This document shows positions 12,171 to 22,429 of a stretch of DNA of 64,000 nt, piece after piece. The stretch is taken from assembly GCA_017794825.1 (NCBI GenBank), contig CP051237.1, positions 3,678,501 through 3,742,500 on the forward strand, read 5' to 3'. The DNA is from Pararhizobium sp. (GTDB taxonomy: Bacteria > Pseudomonadota > Alphaproteobacteria > Rhizobiales > Rhizobiaceae). The first letter of the stretch is position 1. Each line of letters opens with the position of its first letter. Both the position numbers and the translations under genes were made by a program. The notes below the pieces were generated by a model that was not told the origin of the DNA, did not search any database, and saw nothing but the letters and a program-made list of their open reading frames with translations.

Positions 12171-12361
12171 AGGGGGTCAAGCCGCAAATCCCGGAAAAAC
12201 TTGCGGCATTGTGCCTCTGTCCCATCTTGTAGACTGGACATATTCTAAGAAGCATCCTAGAAACCGGCCGATTGCGGGTATCCGGCTACGGTCGTGGGGA
12301 CGACATGTGACTGTATATTCCAGCAGCCACGGACGAGCATGCGCAGAGGAAGGCTGAAACC

Positions 12362-12928
12362 GTGAGTGAACACGAACTGACAGGCGAACCGACCCGTCGC
12401 GATTTTCTGTATCTGACGACCGCGATGGCGGGCGTCGTGGGCGCTGCTTCGGTGGCCTGGCCTTTCATCGATCAGATGCGCCCGGATGCAACCACGCTGG
12501 CGCTTTCGACGATCGAGGTCGACGTTTCCGGTCTTGAACGGGGCATGTCGATCACGGTGAAATGGCGCGGAAAGCCGGTGTTCATCCGAAATCGCACGGA
12601 TGAGGAAATCGCCGAAGCGGACGCCGTTCCGCTCGAAGACCTTCCGGACCAGTCTGCGCGCAATGAAAATCTGGCGCCTGACGCGCCGGCTCTCGACGTC
12701 GACCGGTCCGCCGGCCAGGATCGCGAGAACTGGATCGTCATGATCGGCTCTTGCACCCATCTGGGTTGCGTGCCGCTCGGTCAGTCGGGGGAATATGGCG
12801 GATGGTTCTGTCCTTGCCACGGTTCGCACTATGATACGGCCGGCCGTATCCGCAAGGGACCGGCGCCGGAGAACCTGCACATTCCGCCATATCAATTTCT
12901 GACCGATACGCGAATTCAGATCGGCTAG
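12362..12928 (+). CDS. petA: Ubiquinol-cytochrome c reductase, Rieske iron-sulfur subunit
   Basis: 188 residues from GTG 12362. This subunit takes one electron from ubiquinol in the bc1 complex and passes it to cytochrome c1 from the periplasmic face. A twin-arginine PTRRDFLYL motif precedes one hydrophobic anchor, the normal Tat-dependent topology for Rieske proteins. The [2Fe-2S] ligands are plain: C131 and H133 in CTHLGC, C150 and H153 in CPCHGS, and the C136/C152 disulfide pair. It is followed after 14 nt by petB. Confidence 0.97.
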   Translation: MSEHELTGEPTRRDFLYLTTAMAGVVGAASVAWPFIDQMRPDATTLALSTIEVDVSGLERGMSITVKWRGKPVFIRNRTDEEIAEADAVPLEDLPDQSARNENLAPDAPALDVDRSAGQDRENWIVMIGSCTHLGCVPLGQSGEYGGWFCPCHGSHYDTAGRIRKGPAPENLHIPPYQFLTDTRIQIG

Positions 12929-12942
12929 CAGGGGAATTACCG

Positions 12943-14238
12943 ATGAGTGGTGGACATTCAACCTATGAGCCGAAAACCGGCGTCAGCAAGTGGGTCGACT
13001 CCCGCCTGCCTCTGCCGCGTCTGGTCTATGATTCCTTCGTCGCCTATCCGACGCCGCGCAATCTGAACTACGCCTATACGTTCGGCGCGATCCTTTCCGT
13101 GATGCTCGTCTCGCAGATACTGACGGGCATCGTGCTGGCGATGCACTACGTCTCTTCGACGAGCCAGGCGTTCGACTCGGTCGAACTGATCATGCGCGAC
13201 GTCAATTCCGGCATGCTGCTGCGCTACATGCACGCAAACGGAGCGTCGTTCTTCTTCATCGCCGTCTATATCCACATTTTCCGGGGCATGTATTACGGGT
13301 CCTACAAGGCGCCGCGTGAGATTCTCTGGATCCTCGGGGTGATCATCTATCTCTTGATGATGGCCACCGGCTTCATGGGCTACGTGCTTCCCTGGGGCCA
13401 GATGTCCTTCTGGGGCGCGACCGTGATCACCAACTTCTTCACGGCGTTTCCGCTGGTGGGCGAACCGATCCAGCAACTCCTGCTCGGCGGGTTTGCGGTC
13501 GACAATCCGACGCTCAACCGCTTCTTCGCGCTGCACTACCTGCTGCCTTTCATGATTGCGGGCGTTGTGATCCTGCATGTGTGGGCCCTGCACGTGACGG
13601 GACAGACGAACCCGACCGGCGTCGAGGTGAAGTCGAAGACCGATACGGTGCCGTTTACGCCCTTTGCGACGATCAAGGACGGCTTCGCGACCGTGGTCTT
13701 CCTGCTGGTCTTCGCCTACTTCATCTTCTACCTGCCCAACTATCTCGGCCATCCGGACAACTACATCGAAGCCGACCCGCTGAAGACGCCGGCGCATATC
13801 GTGCCTGAATGGTACTACCTGCCGTTCTACGCCATGCTTCGCGCGATCACCTTCAACGTCGGACCGATCGACTCCAAGCTCGGCGGCGTCCTGGTGATGT
13901 TCGGATCGATCCTGATCCTTTTCTTCATGCCCTGGCTCGACACTTCCAAGGTTCGCTCCGCCGTCTACCGTCCCTGGTACAAGCTGTTCTTCTGGCTGTT
14001 CGTGGCGAATGCGATATTCCTCGGATGGCTCGGATCGCAGCCCGCCGAGGGCGTCTACACCGCCATGGCCCAGGCCGGCACCGCTTATTATTTCGCCTTT
14101 TTCATTATCGTCCTGCCATTGCTCGGCCTGTTCGAGAAACCAAGGCCGGTTCCGAACTCGATCACCGAAGCGGTGTTGGCGAAACGCGGCGGCGGCAGCC
14201 CGGAAGGCGCCGCTGCCGCGCCGGAAAATCGTGGCTAG
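12943..14238 (+). CDS. petB: Cytochrome b subunit of the bc1 complex
   Basis: 431 residues, eight or more membrane helices. Cytochrome b holds hemes bL and bH and both quinone sites. Visible landmarks are the paired histidines in helices B and [18 protein letters not shown] in the Qo region and the [10 protein letters not shown] motif (PEWY) that lines the Qo pocket. The C-terminus ends in a Gly/Ala/Pro-rich tail common in alphaproteobacteria. It sits between petA and petC as the middle gene of the operon. Confidence 0.97.
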   Translation: MSGGHSTYEPKTGVSKWVDSRLPLPRLVYDSFVAYPTPRNLNYAYTFGAILSVMLVSQILTGIVLAMHYVSSTSQAFDSVELIMRDVNSGMLLRYMHANGASFFFIAVYIHIFRGMYYGSYKAPREILWILGVIIYLLMMATGFMGYVLPWGQMSFWGATVITNFFTAFPLVGEPIQQLLLGGFAVDNPTLNRFFALHYLLPFMIAGVVILHVWALHVTGQTNPTGVEVKSKTDTVPFTPFATIKDGFATVVFLLVFAYFIFYLPNYLGHPDNYIEADPLKTPAHIVPEWYYLPFYAMLRAITFNVGPIDSKLGGVLVMFGSILILFFMPWLDTSKVRSAVYRPWYKLFFWLFVANAIFLGWLGSQPAEGVYTAMAQAGTAYYFAFFIIVLPLLGLFEKPRPVPNSITEAVLAKRGGGSPEGAAAAPENRG

Positions 14239-14246
14239 ACAGAGTG

Positions 14247-15098
14247 ATGAAGGATAGTCTTCCAATGAAAAAACTCGTCACAACATTTCTGTCTGCGCTG
14301 CTGGCGACGGGCATCGGTCTGTCAGCCGCCACGGCCGCCGAAGGAACCCATTCGGAAGAGCCGCACGAGCTCAACTGGTCCTTCTCGGGTCCGTTCGGCA
14401 ACTACGATCTGCAGCAACTGCAGCGCGGGTTGAAGGTCTACACGAATGTATGCGCGGCGTGTCATTCGCTGAAGTACATCGCCTTCCGCAACCTCGAAGC
14501 GCTTGGTTATTCCGAGGCCCAGGTCAAATCCTTCGCCGCCGAGTATCAGATCGAGGACGGCCCCGACGACGCTGGCGACATGTTCGAGCGTCCGGGCATT
14601 CCGGCCGACTACTTTCCGTCGCCCTATCCGAATGTCGAAGCCGCCGCATTCGCCAATGGCGGCGCCGCTCCACCCGACCTCTCGCTGATGGCCAAGGCCC
14701 GCGCAGCGCATCGCGGTTTCCCGCGCTTCGTGATCGACATCTTCACGATGTACGCCGAGGGCGGCCCGGACTACATCTATTCTCTGCTGTCCGGCTATGA
14801 AGACGCGCCGCACGACGTGCAGATCACCGAGGGCACCTACTACAATCCGTATTTCCTGGCCGGCAATGCGCTCGCCATGGCCCCGCCGCTTTCCGACGGC
14901 ATCGTGACCTATGACGACGGCACGCCTGAAACGGTCGACCAGTATTCCAAGGACGTCGCCGCGTTCCTCATGTGGACGGCCGAGCCGCACATGACCGAGC
15001 GCAAGTCACTGGGCTTCAAGGTCATCATCTTCCTGCTTATCTTCTCGGGTCTGCTGTATCTGACGAAGAAAGCCGTATGGTCGCGGGTTGACCATTAA
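14247..15098 (+). CDS. petC: Cytochrome c1 subunit of the bc1 complex
   Basis: 283 residues from ATG 14247; ATG 14265 would remove six residues and still leave a good signal peptide (KKLVTTFLSALLATG to ATAAEG). The frame is open far upstream inside petB but that is not coding. The heme site is CAACH (C69, C72, H73), the distal methionine probably lies in the AMAPPLSDG segment, and one C-terminal helix (VIIFLLIFSGLLYLT) anchors the globular periplasmic domain. It passes electrons from the Rieske protein to soluble or membrane c-type cytochromes. A strong terminator follows. Confidence 0.97.
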   Translation: MKDSLPMKKLVTTFLSALLATGIGLSAATAAEGTHSEEPHELNWSFSGPFGNYDLQQLQRGLKVYTNVCAACHSLKYIAFRNLEALGYSEAQVKSFAAEYQIEDGPDDAGDMFERPGIPADYFPSPYPNVEAAAFANGGAAPPDLSLMAKARAAHRGFPRFVIDIFTMYAEGGPDYIYSLLSGYEDAPHDVQITEGTYYNPYFLAGNALAMAPPLSDGIVTYDDGTPETVDQYSKDVAAFLMWTAEPHMTERKSLGFKVIIFLLIFSGLLYLTKKAVWSRVDH

Positions 15099-15121
15099 CG
15101 GCTGAAGGCCTTTATTTGCAG

Positions 15122-15147
15122 AGGCGGCCATTGGCCGCCTTTCGTTT
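15122..15147 (+). terminator. Rho-independent terminator of the pet operon
   Basis: Perfect 8-bp stem AGGCGGCC (15122-15129) / GGCCGCCT (15133-15140) with a 3-nt loop, followed by a T-rich TTCGTTTGT run. It lies 24 nt after the petC stop and just ahead of apt, so apt probably has its own promoter or depends on read-through. Confidence 0.85.
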
Positions 15148-15164
15148 GTCTGCGAGGAACTCCG

Positions 15165-15710
15165 ATGCATCCGTCTCTCGAGGAAACTCTTCTGGGTTCC
15201 ATACGCACGATCCCGGACTATCCGAAACCAGGCGTCCAGTTTCGCGACATCACGACGCTTCTGGGCAACGCCCGGGCATTCCGTCGGGCCGTCGACGAAC
15301 TCGTCCACCCTTACGCCGGGACAAAAGTCGAACAGGTCGCCGGTATCGAAGCCCGCGGTTTCATCCTCGGCGGTGCGGTCGCGCATCAGCTATCGGCCGG
15401 TTTCGTTCCGATCCGCAAGAAGGGAAAGCTGCCGCACCACACGGTGCGGATCGCCTACAGTCTCGAATACGGCATCGACGAGATGGAGATGCACGAGGAC
15501 GCGGTCAAGCCTGGCCAGACGGTTATCCTTGTCGACGATCTGCTCGCCACAGGCGGTACGGCGGAGGCCGCCATAAAGCTGCTGCGGCAGATGGGCGCGG
15601 AAGTGGTCGCGGCCTGCTTCGTGATCGACCTGCCGGATCTCGGCGGTCGCGCGAAGCTCGAGGCGATGGACGTCACCGTGCGTACGCTGGTCTCCTACGA
15701 AGGCGACTGA
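15165..15710 (+). CDS. apt: Adenine phosphoribosyltransferase
   Basis: 181 residues. Apt salvages adenine to AMP using PRPP. The PRPP-binding motif [16 protein letters not shown] sits at about residues 120-135, the [14 protein letters not shown] adenine-site segment is near the N-terminus, and length is normal. The PRPP-producing enzyme prs is encoded at 21375. Its last 16 nt overlap the end of the convergent MaoC-like gene. Confidence 0.95.
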   Translation: MHPSLEETLLGSIRTIPDYPKPGVQFRDITTLLGNARAFRRAVDELVHPYAGTKVEQVAGIEARGFILGGAVAHQLSAGFVPIRKKGKLPHHTVRIAYSLEYGIDEMEMHEDAVKPGQTVILVDDLLATGGTAEAAIKLLRQMGAEVVAACFVIDLPDLGGRAKLEAMDVTVRTLVSYEGD

Positions 15711-16186
15711 TCGCTCGGCTGGCGTCTGATCAGCACCGCATTGTCGAAGGCAACGACCTGGTCGCCGGCCTCGTTGAAGCCGCTGGCGCGGGTGACCACG
15801 ACTCCCCATTCGGGATCGGTCTTGCGCGGACGCTTTTCGATGCATTCGCTGTAGTAGTGGATCGTGTCGCCGGCATAGACAGGCTTCATCCAGGCAACGT
15901 CGAATATGCCTGGCGACGGCCCGAAATACGGGACCGGCAATCCTCTTTCGCGCAGCGACTGAAACCAGATCGGACGATAATGGACGGCCAGCTTCATCCA
16001 GACCGAAGCCGTATGCCAGCCTGATGCGCAGAGCGCGCCGAACATCGAATGGCGCGCGGCTTCCGCGTCGACATGGAAAGGCTGCGGATCATATTTGCGC
16101 GCGAACCGGATGATCTCCTCCGGCGTGAACGTATGGGTTCCGTAGTCGAGCTTCTCGCCGACGATGAATGCGTCGAGACCGTTCAT
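15695..16186 (-). CDS. MaoC-like (R)-hydratase, hot-dog fold
   Basis: About 163 residues from ATG 16186, whose codon overlaps the TGA of the gene upstream (ATGA), so the pair is translationally coupled; the longer frame to 16240 overlaps that gene without reason. The hydratase motif [13 protein letters not shown] carries the catalytic Asp and His typical of MaoC/(R)-enoyl-CoA hydratases. Members hydrate trans-2-enoyl-CoA or related thioesters. Two such single-domain proteins in tandem often act as a heteromeric hydratase; that is inferred here. The real substrate is unknown. Confidence 0.85.
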   Translation of the reverse strand: MNGLDAFIVGEKLDYGTHTFTPEEIIRFARKYDPQPFHVDAEAARHSMFGALCASGWHTASVWMKLAVHYRPIWFQSLRERGLPVPYFGPSPGIFDVAWMKPVYAGDTIHYYSECIEKRPRKTDPEWGVVVTRASGFNEAGDQVVAFDNAVLIRRQPSDQSPS

Positions 16187-16662
16187 AGGCCACCGCCAGT
16201 GTCGCGCATGGCGAAGAATGTCGGATTGGAGCACTCGCAAACCAGCTCGCCGCGCTGGTTGTGGATCGTCTGCGCGAACTGGACAATCCCGAGGCCCGGC
16301 TTCGATTTCAACGGTCTTGCGGACAGCACGCGCGAGACGCCGCTCAACACGTCTCCGGCGAGTACAGGCCGCTTCCAGCGCACGTAATCCACCTTCGGCG
16401 CGCCCTGGGCCGTGGAATCGAGGATGTAGGAATTGGCCATCATGCGCATGATCAGACCGCAGGTCTGCCAGCCGGAGGCCGCGAGACCGCCCAGCAGGCT
16501 CTCTTTTCCCGCTGCTTCATCAAGATGCATGGGTTGCGGATCGAATTCGGCGGCGAATTCCACGATCTCGGCCGCGTCGACTGTCAGCGGACCCAGGGCG
16601 AATTCCCGTCCAGGCGTGAAATCCTCGTAACAGAGCCTTGGATTGTCCGGCGCCGTGTTCAT
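16183..16662 (-). CDS. MaoC-like (R)-hydratase, first gene of the pair
   Basis: 159 residues with the motif FAAEFDPQPMHLD and the hot-dog segment LAASGWQTCGLIMRMM. Same fold as its downstream partner but clearly diverged from it, which argues for paralogues with distinct roles rather than a recent duplication. It starts 14 nt downstream of the ychF stop, so ychF and the two MaoC genes may form one transcript. Confidence 0.85.
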   Translation of the reverse strand: MNTAPDNPRLCYEDFTPGREFALGPLTVDAAEIVEFAAEFDPQPMHLDEAAGKESLLGGLAASGWQTCGLIMRMMANSYILDSTAQGAPKVDYVRWKRPVLAGDVLSGVSRVLSARPLKSKPGLGIVQFAQTIHNQRGELVCECSNPTFFAMRDTGGGL

Positions 16663-16676
16663 GGGAGAGGTCGCCG

Positions 16677-17780
16677 TTATGTGTTGAACTTGAAGAGCAT
16701 GATGTCGCCGTCCTGCACGACATATTCCTTGCCCTCGTCGCGGGCCTTGCCCGCCTCCCGGGCGGCGACCTCGCCTCCAAGCGCAACGAAATCGTCATAG
16801 GCGATGGTCTGCGCCCGGATAAAACCCCGTTCGAAATCCGTGTGAATGACGCCGGCGGCGCGCGGCGCCTTCGATCCGCGGCGCACTGTCCAGGCCCGGG
16901 TTTCCTTCGGGCCCGCAGTGAAATAGGTGATCAGGTCGAGCAGCGCGTATCCCGCCCGGATCAACTTGTCGAGGCCGGGTTCGTCAAGGCCGAGTTCGCG
17001 CAGATATTCGGCTGCTTCCTCCGGATCGAGTTGAGCGACCTGCGCCTCGATCTCCGCGGAGATGACGACGTGTTGCGCGCCCTGCGCTTCGGCCATTTCG
17101 GCCACGGCCGCCGTCTGCGCGTTGCCGGAGGCGGCGTCAGCCTCGGCGACATTGCAGACATAGAGGACCGGTTTCGAGGTCAGAAGGTTGAGGACATTCA
17201 AAAGCCTCATGTCCTCGGCGGCGAGTTCCGGCGTCATGACGCGCACCGGCTTGCCATTCTGCAGCAGCGACAGCGCCTTTTCCATGATGGGCAGGATGAG
17301 GGTCGCCTCCTTGTCCTTGCCGGTCGCGCGCTTGCGGGTCTGCTCCACGCGCCGCTCGAGGCTTTCGAGATCCGCGAGCATCAATTCCGTCTCGATCGTA
17401 TCGGCGTCGGCGACCGGATCGATCCGGCCCTCGACATGGGTGATGTCGTCATCCTCGAAACAGCGAAGCACATGGACGATCGCGTCCACCTCACGAATAT
17501 TGGCGAGGAACTGGTTGCCGAGACCCTCTCCCTTCGAGGCGCCGCGCACCAGGCCGGCGATGTCGACAAAGGAGATGCGGGTCGGAATGATTTCCTTCGA
17601 CTGGGCGATCGCGGCGATTTTCGTGAGCCGGGGATCCGGTACGGCGACTTCGCCCGTATTGGGTTCTATCGTGCAGAACGGATAATTGGCCGCCTGGGCC
17701 GCCGCTGTTTTCGTCAGCGCGTTGAAAAGTGTGGACTTGCCTACATTGGGAAGGCCCACGATACCGCATTTGAAACCCAT
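16677..17780 (-). CDS. ychF: Redox-regulated ATPase YchF (Obg-related)
   Basis: 367 residues, the normal length. The P-loop GLPNVGKST is at about residues 8-16 and the G3 region at SFVDIAGLVRGASKGEG. The usual NKxD guanine-specificity motif is replaced by NVAEAD, as expected for YchF, which prefers ATP. A C-terminal TGS-like domain ends the protein. YchF associates with ribosomes and influences stress responses. It lies 18 nt downstream of pth, a common pairing in bacteria. Confidence 0.96.
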   Translation of the reverse strand: MGFKCGIVGLPNVGKSTLFNALTKTAAAQAANYPFCTIEPNTGEVAVPDPRLTKIAAIAQSKEIIPTRISFVDIAGLVRGASKGEGLGNQFLANIREVDAIVHVLRCFEDDDITHVEGRIDPVADADTIETELMLADLESLERRVEQTRKRATGKDKEATLILPIMEKALSLLQNGKPVRVMTPELAAEDMRLLNVLNLLTSKPVLYVCNVAEADAASGNAQTAAVAEMAEAQGAQHVVISAEIEAQVAQLDPEEAAEYLRELGLDEPGLDKLIRAGYALLDLITYFTAGPKETRAWTVRRGSKAPRAAGVIHTDFERGFIRAQTIAYDDFVALGGEVAAREAGKARDEGKEYVVQDGDIMLFKFNT

Positions 17781-17798
17781 ATTAGAGCAACCTGCCTC

Positions 17799-18506
17799 TT
17801 ATCCGTCTTTGTTTCCGAACAGTTTTCTCAACATGCCCGCCATCGGCCCTTTTGCCTTGTCGATGTCCGGTTTCGTACGTCGCGCAGCGTGGATATGGGA
17901 CTGTCCGCTGTTTTTCGTCGCTTCCGCTTTCTTGCCCGCCTCGCCAGCGGCGAGCGCTATCTTGTTCAGAAAGCTGGAATGCTCGCCCTTGACGAGCATC
18001 GCCGCATTCACGCCGATGGCCTCAAGCAGCGGGTCGAGCCATTCCCGGTCCTGTTTGGCGAAATTGCCGAGGACGTGCTTGTTGACCAGTTCCTTCGCGC
18101 CGGGATGCCCGATGCCGAGCCGCAGGCGCGTGAATTCATTGCCGCAATGCGCAGCGATCGAGCGTATGCCGTTGTGTCCGCCATGGCCGCCGCCCGATTT
18201 GATGCGCGCCTTCCCGGGCGCCAGGTCGAGTTCGTCATAGATGACGATGAGATCGTCCGTGGACAGTTTGTAGAACCGCATGGCCTCGCCAATCGGCTCT
18301 CCCGATACGTTCATGAAGGACTGTGGCTTGATCAGGAGCGTCTTCTGTCCGCCAAGGTTACCCTCGGCGATTTCACTCTTGAACTTCTTGGTCCAGGAGG
18401 AAAAAGACTGTTGGCGGGCAATGGAATCGACCGCCATGAAACCGATATTGTGACGATTGTCCGCATAGCGGCTGCCGGGATTGCCAAGACCTGCGATCAG
18501 CAGCAT
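17799..18506 (-). CDS. pth: Peptidyl-tRNA hydrolase
   Basis: 235 residues. Pth recycles peptidyl-tRNAs that drop off ribosomes. The N-terminal [18 protein letters not shown] holds the catalytic His (residue 20) and conserved Asn residues, and [12 protein letters not shown] is the second signature. It is about 40 residues longer than the E. coli enzyme because of a basic, low-complexity C-terminal tail, which is common in alphaproteobacteria. It follows rplY and precedes ychF on the same strand. Confidence 0.96.
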   Translation of the reverse strand: MLLIAGLGNPGSRYADNRHNIGFMAVDSIARQQSFSSWTKKFKSEIAEGNLGGQKTLLIKPQSFMNVSGEPIGEAMRFYKLSTDDLIVIYDELDLAPGKARIKSGGGHGGHNGIRSIAAHCGNEFTRLRLGIGHPGAKELVNKHVLGNFAKQDREWLDPLLEAIGVNAAMLVKGEHSSFLNKIALAAGEAGKKAEATKNSGQSHIHAARRTKPDIDKAKGPMAGMLRKLFGNKDG

Positions 18507-18607
18507 TGCTTAGAGCCACTCTTGCCTACGTAGAATTATTTTCCCGGCCGCCAATGCAGCGTCACCGGTGCGCGGGCGAATATTAGAGCCATCGCGCTGA
18601 AATTGAA

Positions 18608-18651
18608 GGCCCTGCATGGAAATTCCGCGAATGCGGCGAACATGCAGGGCC
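18608..18651 (-). terminator. Long hairpin between rplY and pth
   Basis: Perfect 11-bp arms GGCCCTGCATG (18608-18618) and CATGCAGGGCC (18641-18651) enclose a nested CCGC-GAAT-GCGG stem. It starts 23 nt after the rplY stop. The T-tract on the minus strand is weak (TTCAATTTC), so it may attenuate or process the rplY-pth transcript instead of fully terminating it. Confidence 0.6.
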
Positions 18652-18674
18652 CAAACTTCGAGACCAGTCGCGAA

Positions 18675-19346
18675 TTAGCCTTCGCTCTCTTCGCCGCCTT
18701 CTTCCGCCTCTTCAGCTTCTTCCGCTGCATCTGCATCGTCTTCTGCTTCGTCCGCTCCGGCGTCTTCTTCGCTCCTCAGGCCAGCCGGCGTCGCGATCGT
18801 CGCGATGGTGAAGTCGCGATCGGTGATCGTCGGGCTAACGCCATCGGGAAGCGTGATGTGCGAAATGTGAATGCCGTCGCCGAGTTGCAGGTCCGCGAGA
18901 TCCGCAATGAAGTGTTCCGGGATCGCGTCGGCCGGACAGGTCACCTCGACGGCGTGGCGAACAACGTTGAGAACGCCGCCGCGCTTGATGCCCGGGCAGG
19001 TCTCCTCGTTGATGAAATGGACGGGGACTTCCACCGTAACGGTCGTGTTCTTCGAAATCCGGAGGAAATCGACATGCATGGTGAAATCACGAACCGGATC
19101 AAGCTGATAGTCCTTCGGAAGGACGCGGATCTTCTTGCCGTCGACATCAATGGTGGCGAGCGTCGTCAGAAAGCCGCCGCCGTGAATCTTGAGCGTCACG
19201 TCCTTGTAGGGCAGGGCGATCGACAGGGGGGGCTGCTTGTCACCATAGATGACAGCAGGAATGTAACCGTTGCGGCGAAGATCTCGGGCGGACCCCTTAC
19301 CTACCCGTTCGCGCGCCTCGGCCTTGAGCTCATACGAGTTGCTCAT
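18675..19346 (-). CDS. rplY: 50S ribosomal protein L25/Ctc
   Basis: 223 residues from ATG 19346, which has GAAAGGAAA just upstream; the frame is open to 19496 but that extension has no family similarity. L25 binds 5S rRNA. This is the long CTC form with an N-terminal L25 domain ([18 protein letters not shown]) and a C-terminal beta domain, ending in a highly acidic Glu/Asp/Ala tail of about 35 residues, typical of alphaproteobacteria. It heads the rplY-pth-ychF block. Confidence 0.95.
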   Translation of the reverse strand: MSNSYELKAEARERVGKGSARDLRRNGYIPAVIYGDKQPPLSIALPYKDVTLKIHGGGFLTTLATIDVDGKKIRVLPKDYQLDPVRDFTMHVDFLRISKNTTVTVEVPVHFINEETCPGIKRGGVLNVVRHAVEVTCPADAIPEHFIADLADLQLGDGIHISHITLPDGVSPTITDRDFTIATIATPAGLRSEEDAGADEAEDDADAAEEAEEAEEGGEESEG

Positions 19347-19719
19347 GGCATTTCCTTTCGAGGTTCTAGATGGAGAGCCTTCCGATTCGGCAAAACCGCC
19401 GGAAAACTGTGAGCGCCTGAGGCGCCCCGTCCGCGTTGCCTCCAAGGGTGTCTGCACGGACCGGCGGTGTATAACCGACGCCGACCCGGGAAGCAAGGGC
19501 CAATCCGCCGCTTAAACCAGCGAAACGCCGGCCGATTGCGGGGACCGCCGGGGATTGCCAAATCGGCCGCATGACTTATGTATTGGCGTCATCGACGGCG
19601 TCATGGGGGACGCGGTCGACAGGCTACAGCCTGGGCGGCCTGAGCATCGTCGACGACGGCGGCGTTCACCCGCAACGCAAATGTGCTTGGCTGCAGGGGA
19701 CGAAAAGACACGTTGAACC
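19347..19719. other. Intergenic region between rplY and a divergent TetR gene
   Basis: 373 bp that must hold both promoters. I find no convincing reading frame, RNA gene or terminator. The AT content rises only slightly. Confidence 0.4.
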
Positions 19720-20298
19720 ATGGCAAGGCCACGTGAATTCGAAATGCGAGCGGCTGTCGACGGCGCCATGAACGCCTTCTGGCGGCTCGGTTATTCCGCG
19801 ACAAACCTGCCGGCGCTGTTGCGCGCCATGGAGCTGTCGCGCGGATCTTTCTACAAGGCGTTCGGCGACAAGCATGCGGCTTATCTGGCGGCGCTCGACC
19901 ACTATGAACGCAACAATATTGCGGCGGCGGTATCGCTCCTGACGGACAGTCAACGGGGCGACGGCTTTGAGCGCATCCTCACGCTTTTCCGGCAAGCCCA
20001 GGAAGACCGGCAGGAAACAGCCCGGGGTTGCTTCGTGTGCAACGCGATGGTGGAAGTGGCGCCGAATGACGAGCAGGTCGCCGACAAGACCCTGTGCATG
20101 GCGCGCAAGCTTGAAGACGCGCTGTTCGACGCGATCAGCGACATCGACGCGCTCAAGTCACTTGACGAAGGGGTTCGCAGACGCAAGGCCGCGATCGTGA
20201 CGCGCTTCTATATCGGGTCCAAGGCGACCGGAAAGACCGGCCGCGACAACCAGGATTGGGCCGCGCTGCTCAAGGATATTCTCAATCTGTCAATCTGA
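19720..20298 (+). CDS. TetR/AcrR-family transcriptional regulator
   Basis: 192 residues. The N-terminal DNA-binding domain is visible: an HTH with LPALLRAMELSRGSFYKAFGDKHAAYLAAL at about residues 28-57, where the SRGSFYKAFGDK recognition-helix region is diagnostic of TetR proteins. The C-terminal ligand domain is unassignable, though the GCFVCNAMVE segment places it near YxaF/LmrA-like regulators. Its last 9 nt overlap the convergent AbrB-family gene. The target is unknown; no palindromic operator stood out in the upstream region. Confidence 0.88.
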   Translation: MARPREFEMRAAVDGAMNAFWRLGYSATNLPALLRAMELSRGSFYKAFGDKHAAYLAALDHYERNNIAAAVSLLTDSQRGDGFERILTLFRQAQEDRQETARGCFVCNAMVEVAPNDEQVADKTLCMARKLEDALFDAISDIDALKSLDEGVRRRKAAIVTRFYIGSKATGKTGRDNQDWAALLKDILNLSI

Positions 20299-21378
20299 GC
20301 CGATCCCGCCCTTGCGATCATCGGCTTTCGGTGTTTTGAGGAACAGCGGGATAAGCGCCAGCAGGATGAACAGCCGGAAGACGTGGTGACTTGCGACATA
20401 GGCCGGGTCGACATGCATGTTGACTGCAATCGCCGCCATGGTTTCCAGACCGCCCGGCGCATAAGCGAGCAAAACCTGTGTCGGATCGAGTCCCGTCACG
20501 TGGGCGACGGCCAGCGCGCAAGCGAACGATATGGCGAAGGCCGACACCGTTACCGCAACGGCGGCGCCGGCGGAGCGTCTGAAGGCCACCCATGAGACGT
20601 TGCTGAAACGGGTCCCGATCAGGCTCCCGAGGATCACGAAACAGGGAACGGAGAGCCACTGCGGAACCGCGCCGGACGCAATTCCCGTGATGTGGCTCAG
20701 CGTGGCGATCAGCAGGCCGCCCATGAGGAACGCCGCCGGCATCCTCATCTTCATGAGAAGCCAGCCGGCTGCAACCGCAAGGAGGCCGTTGATCAGCAGC
20801 CAGGGCAGGCTCATTGCAGCAATCGGCACCGTGCCGTCGGGGGAAGACAGCCCCATTCCCGCCATGGTGAATGGCACGAGCAGCGTGAGGGCCAGCAGCC
20901 GCAGGCTCTGGATCATCCCAATGGCGAGCGTGTCGCTGCGGGTTTCCGATGCGAGACTGAAAACATAGCTGAGATGGCCGGGCGTCGCGGCCAGCAGGGC
21001 GGAATTGCTGTCCAGCTTCCAGATGCGGGCGAGAATAGCCCATCCGGTGATCATCACCAGCGCGACGCTGAAGATCAATCCGATGAAACTCAACGGCCAC
21101 TGCAGGGCCGCCTCCAGAGTGGCGGGCGAGACACCCGACCCCATGACCATGCCGATGACGATGAAGCTGACCTGCCGCAAAAAGACCGGCACGTCGAGTT
21201 CTACGCCGGCGAAACCGGCGATCGTGACAGCCAGCAGCGGACCCGTGAGCCATGCGGCCGGAAAATGCAGCAAGACGGAAACGGCGGCGCCGACGGCTCC
21301 GATTGCAAGCGTGGCGCAGACGATCCCGATCTGGCGGACCGGAACGCGGTCCTTCCAGCTGGAAGCGCCAGGGCTCAA
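20290..21378 (-). CDS. AbrB-family membrane protein (COG3180 type)
   Basis: 362 residues with about ten hydrophobic helices. Sequence features such as [15 protein letters not shown] and [16 protein letters not shown] match the bacterial AbrB family once labelled putative ammonia monooxygenase; E. coli AbrB was described as a regulator of aidB. True function is unknown. The start is probably TTG 21378, which overlaps the prs stop as TTGA and suggests coupling to prs; the first helix begins soon after ([11 protein letters not shown]). Confidence 0.8.
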   Translation of the reverse strand: MSPGASSWKDRVPVRQIGIVCATLAIGAVGAAVSVLLHFPAAWLTGPLLAVTIAGFAGVELDVPVFLRQVSFIVIGMVMGSGVSPATLEAALQWPLSFIGLIFSVALVMITGWAILARIWKLDSNSALLAATPGHLSYVFSLASETRSDTLAIGMIQSLRLLALTLLVPFTMAGMGLSSPDGTVPIAAMSLPWLLINGLLAVAAGWLLMKMRMPAAFLMGGLLIATLSHITGIASGAVPQWLSVPCFVILGSLIGTRFSNVSWVAFRRSAGAAVAVTVSAFAISFACALAVAHVTGLDPTQVLLAYAPGGLETMAAIAVNMHVDPAYVASHHVFRLFILLALIPLFLKTPKADDRKGGIGSD

Positions 21379-22307
21379 TCGAACAGGCTGGAAACCGAGG
21401 ATTCAGACGCTGTCCGGTTGATCGCCTCGCCAATAAGACTGGCGGTGCTGATCACCCGAATGTTGTGGGCGTTCTGAACTGCGGTCGTAGGCTGGATGGA
21501 ATCGGTGATCACGAGTTCCGTCAGTTTGGAGGAGGTGACGCGCGCGACCGCGCCTCCGGACAAGACGCCATGGGTGATATAGGCGGTCACGCTGGTGGCG
21601 CCGTTTTTTAGCAGCGCTTCCGCGGCGTTGCAGAGCGTGCCGCCGGAATCGACGATATCGTCAATGAGGATGCAGTCTTTTCCGTCGACATCGCCGATGA
21701 CGTTCATCACTTCCGATTCGCCGGGTCGGTCGCGCCTCTTGTCGACGATGGCGAGGAGCGCGTCGAGGCGTTTTGCCAGCGCCCGCGCCCGCACGACGCC
21801 GCCGGTGTCCGGTGATACGACCATGACGTTGGACACATCGTAGTGGTCTTTGATGTCACGGGCGAGAATGGGAACGGCGAAGAGATTGTCGGTCGGAATA
21901 TCGAAAAAGCCCTGGATCTGTCCGGCGTGCAGATCGAGGGTCAGAACCCTGTTCGCGCCGGCTTCGGTGATCAGGTTGGAAACCAGCTTGGCCGAGATCG
22001 GCGTGCGGGGGCCGGGTTTGCGATCCTGACGGGCGTAGCCGAAATAGGGCAGAACCGCCGTGATGCGCTGCGCGGACGCGCGCCGCGCGGCGTCGATCAT
22101 GATGAGAAGCTCCATCAGGTGATCGTTTGCGGGATACGACGTGGACTGGATGATGAATACATCCTCGCCACGCACGTTTTCCTTGATTTCGACGAAGATT
22201 TCCTGATCGGCGAACCGTCTGACGATGGCGTTTCCAACCGGAATATTGAGATAATTGCAGATGGATTCCGCCAGGATCCGGTTGGAGTTGCCTGCGAAAA
22301 CTTTCAT
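21375..22307 (-). CDS. prs: Ribose-phosphate pyrophosphokinase
   Basis: 310 residues from ATG 22307 (MKVFAGNSN is the usual start; the frame extends six codons upstream). Prs makes PRPP from ribose 5-phosphate and ATP for purine, pyrimidine, histidine and NAD synthesis. It shows the FSDQ-equivalent flexible region [16 protein letters not shown], the catalytic [15 protein letters not shown] segment and the PRPP-binding [13 protein letters not shown]. Class I length and layout. It overlaps the downstream AbrB-family gene by 4 nt. Confidence 0.97.
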   Translation of the reverse strand: MKVFAGNSNRILAESICNYLNIPVGNAIVRRFADQEIFVEIKENVRGEDVFIIQSTSYPANDHLMELLIMIDAARRASAQRITAVLPYFGYARQDRKPGPRTPISAKLVSNLITEAGANRVLTLDLHAGQIQGFFDIPTDNLFAVPILARDIKDHYDVSNVMVVSPDTGGVVRARALAKRLDALLAIVDKRRDRPGESEVMNVIGDVDGKDCILIDDIVDSGGTLCNAAEALLKNGATSVTAYITHGVLSGGAVARVTSSKLTELVITDSIQPTTAVQNAHNIRVISTASLIGEAINRTASESSVSSLFD

Positions 22308-22429
22308 GGCGCTGCCTGTCGTCACGGTGCTCTAACGCGGCTTTTAACGGCCTCGCATGCGATTGCAAGAGACTGGCGCGGGATTATGCGATTTTAAACA
22401 GGAATAACGGGTTCCTCGGGTAACGAAAT

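Noticed and set aside
19720..20298. Operator for the first TetR gene
   Set aside because: I looked for a repeated palindrome in its 373-bp upstream region and found none strong enough to report.
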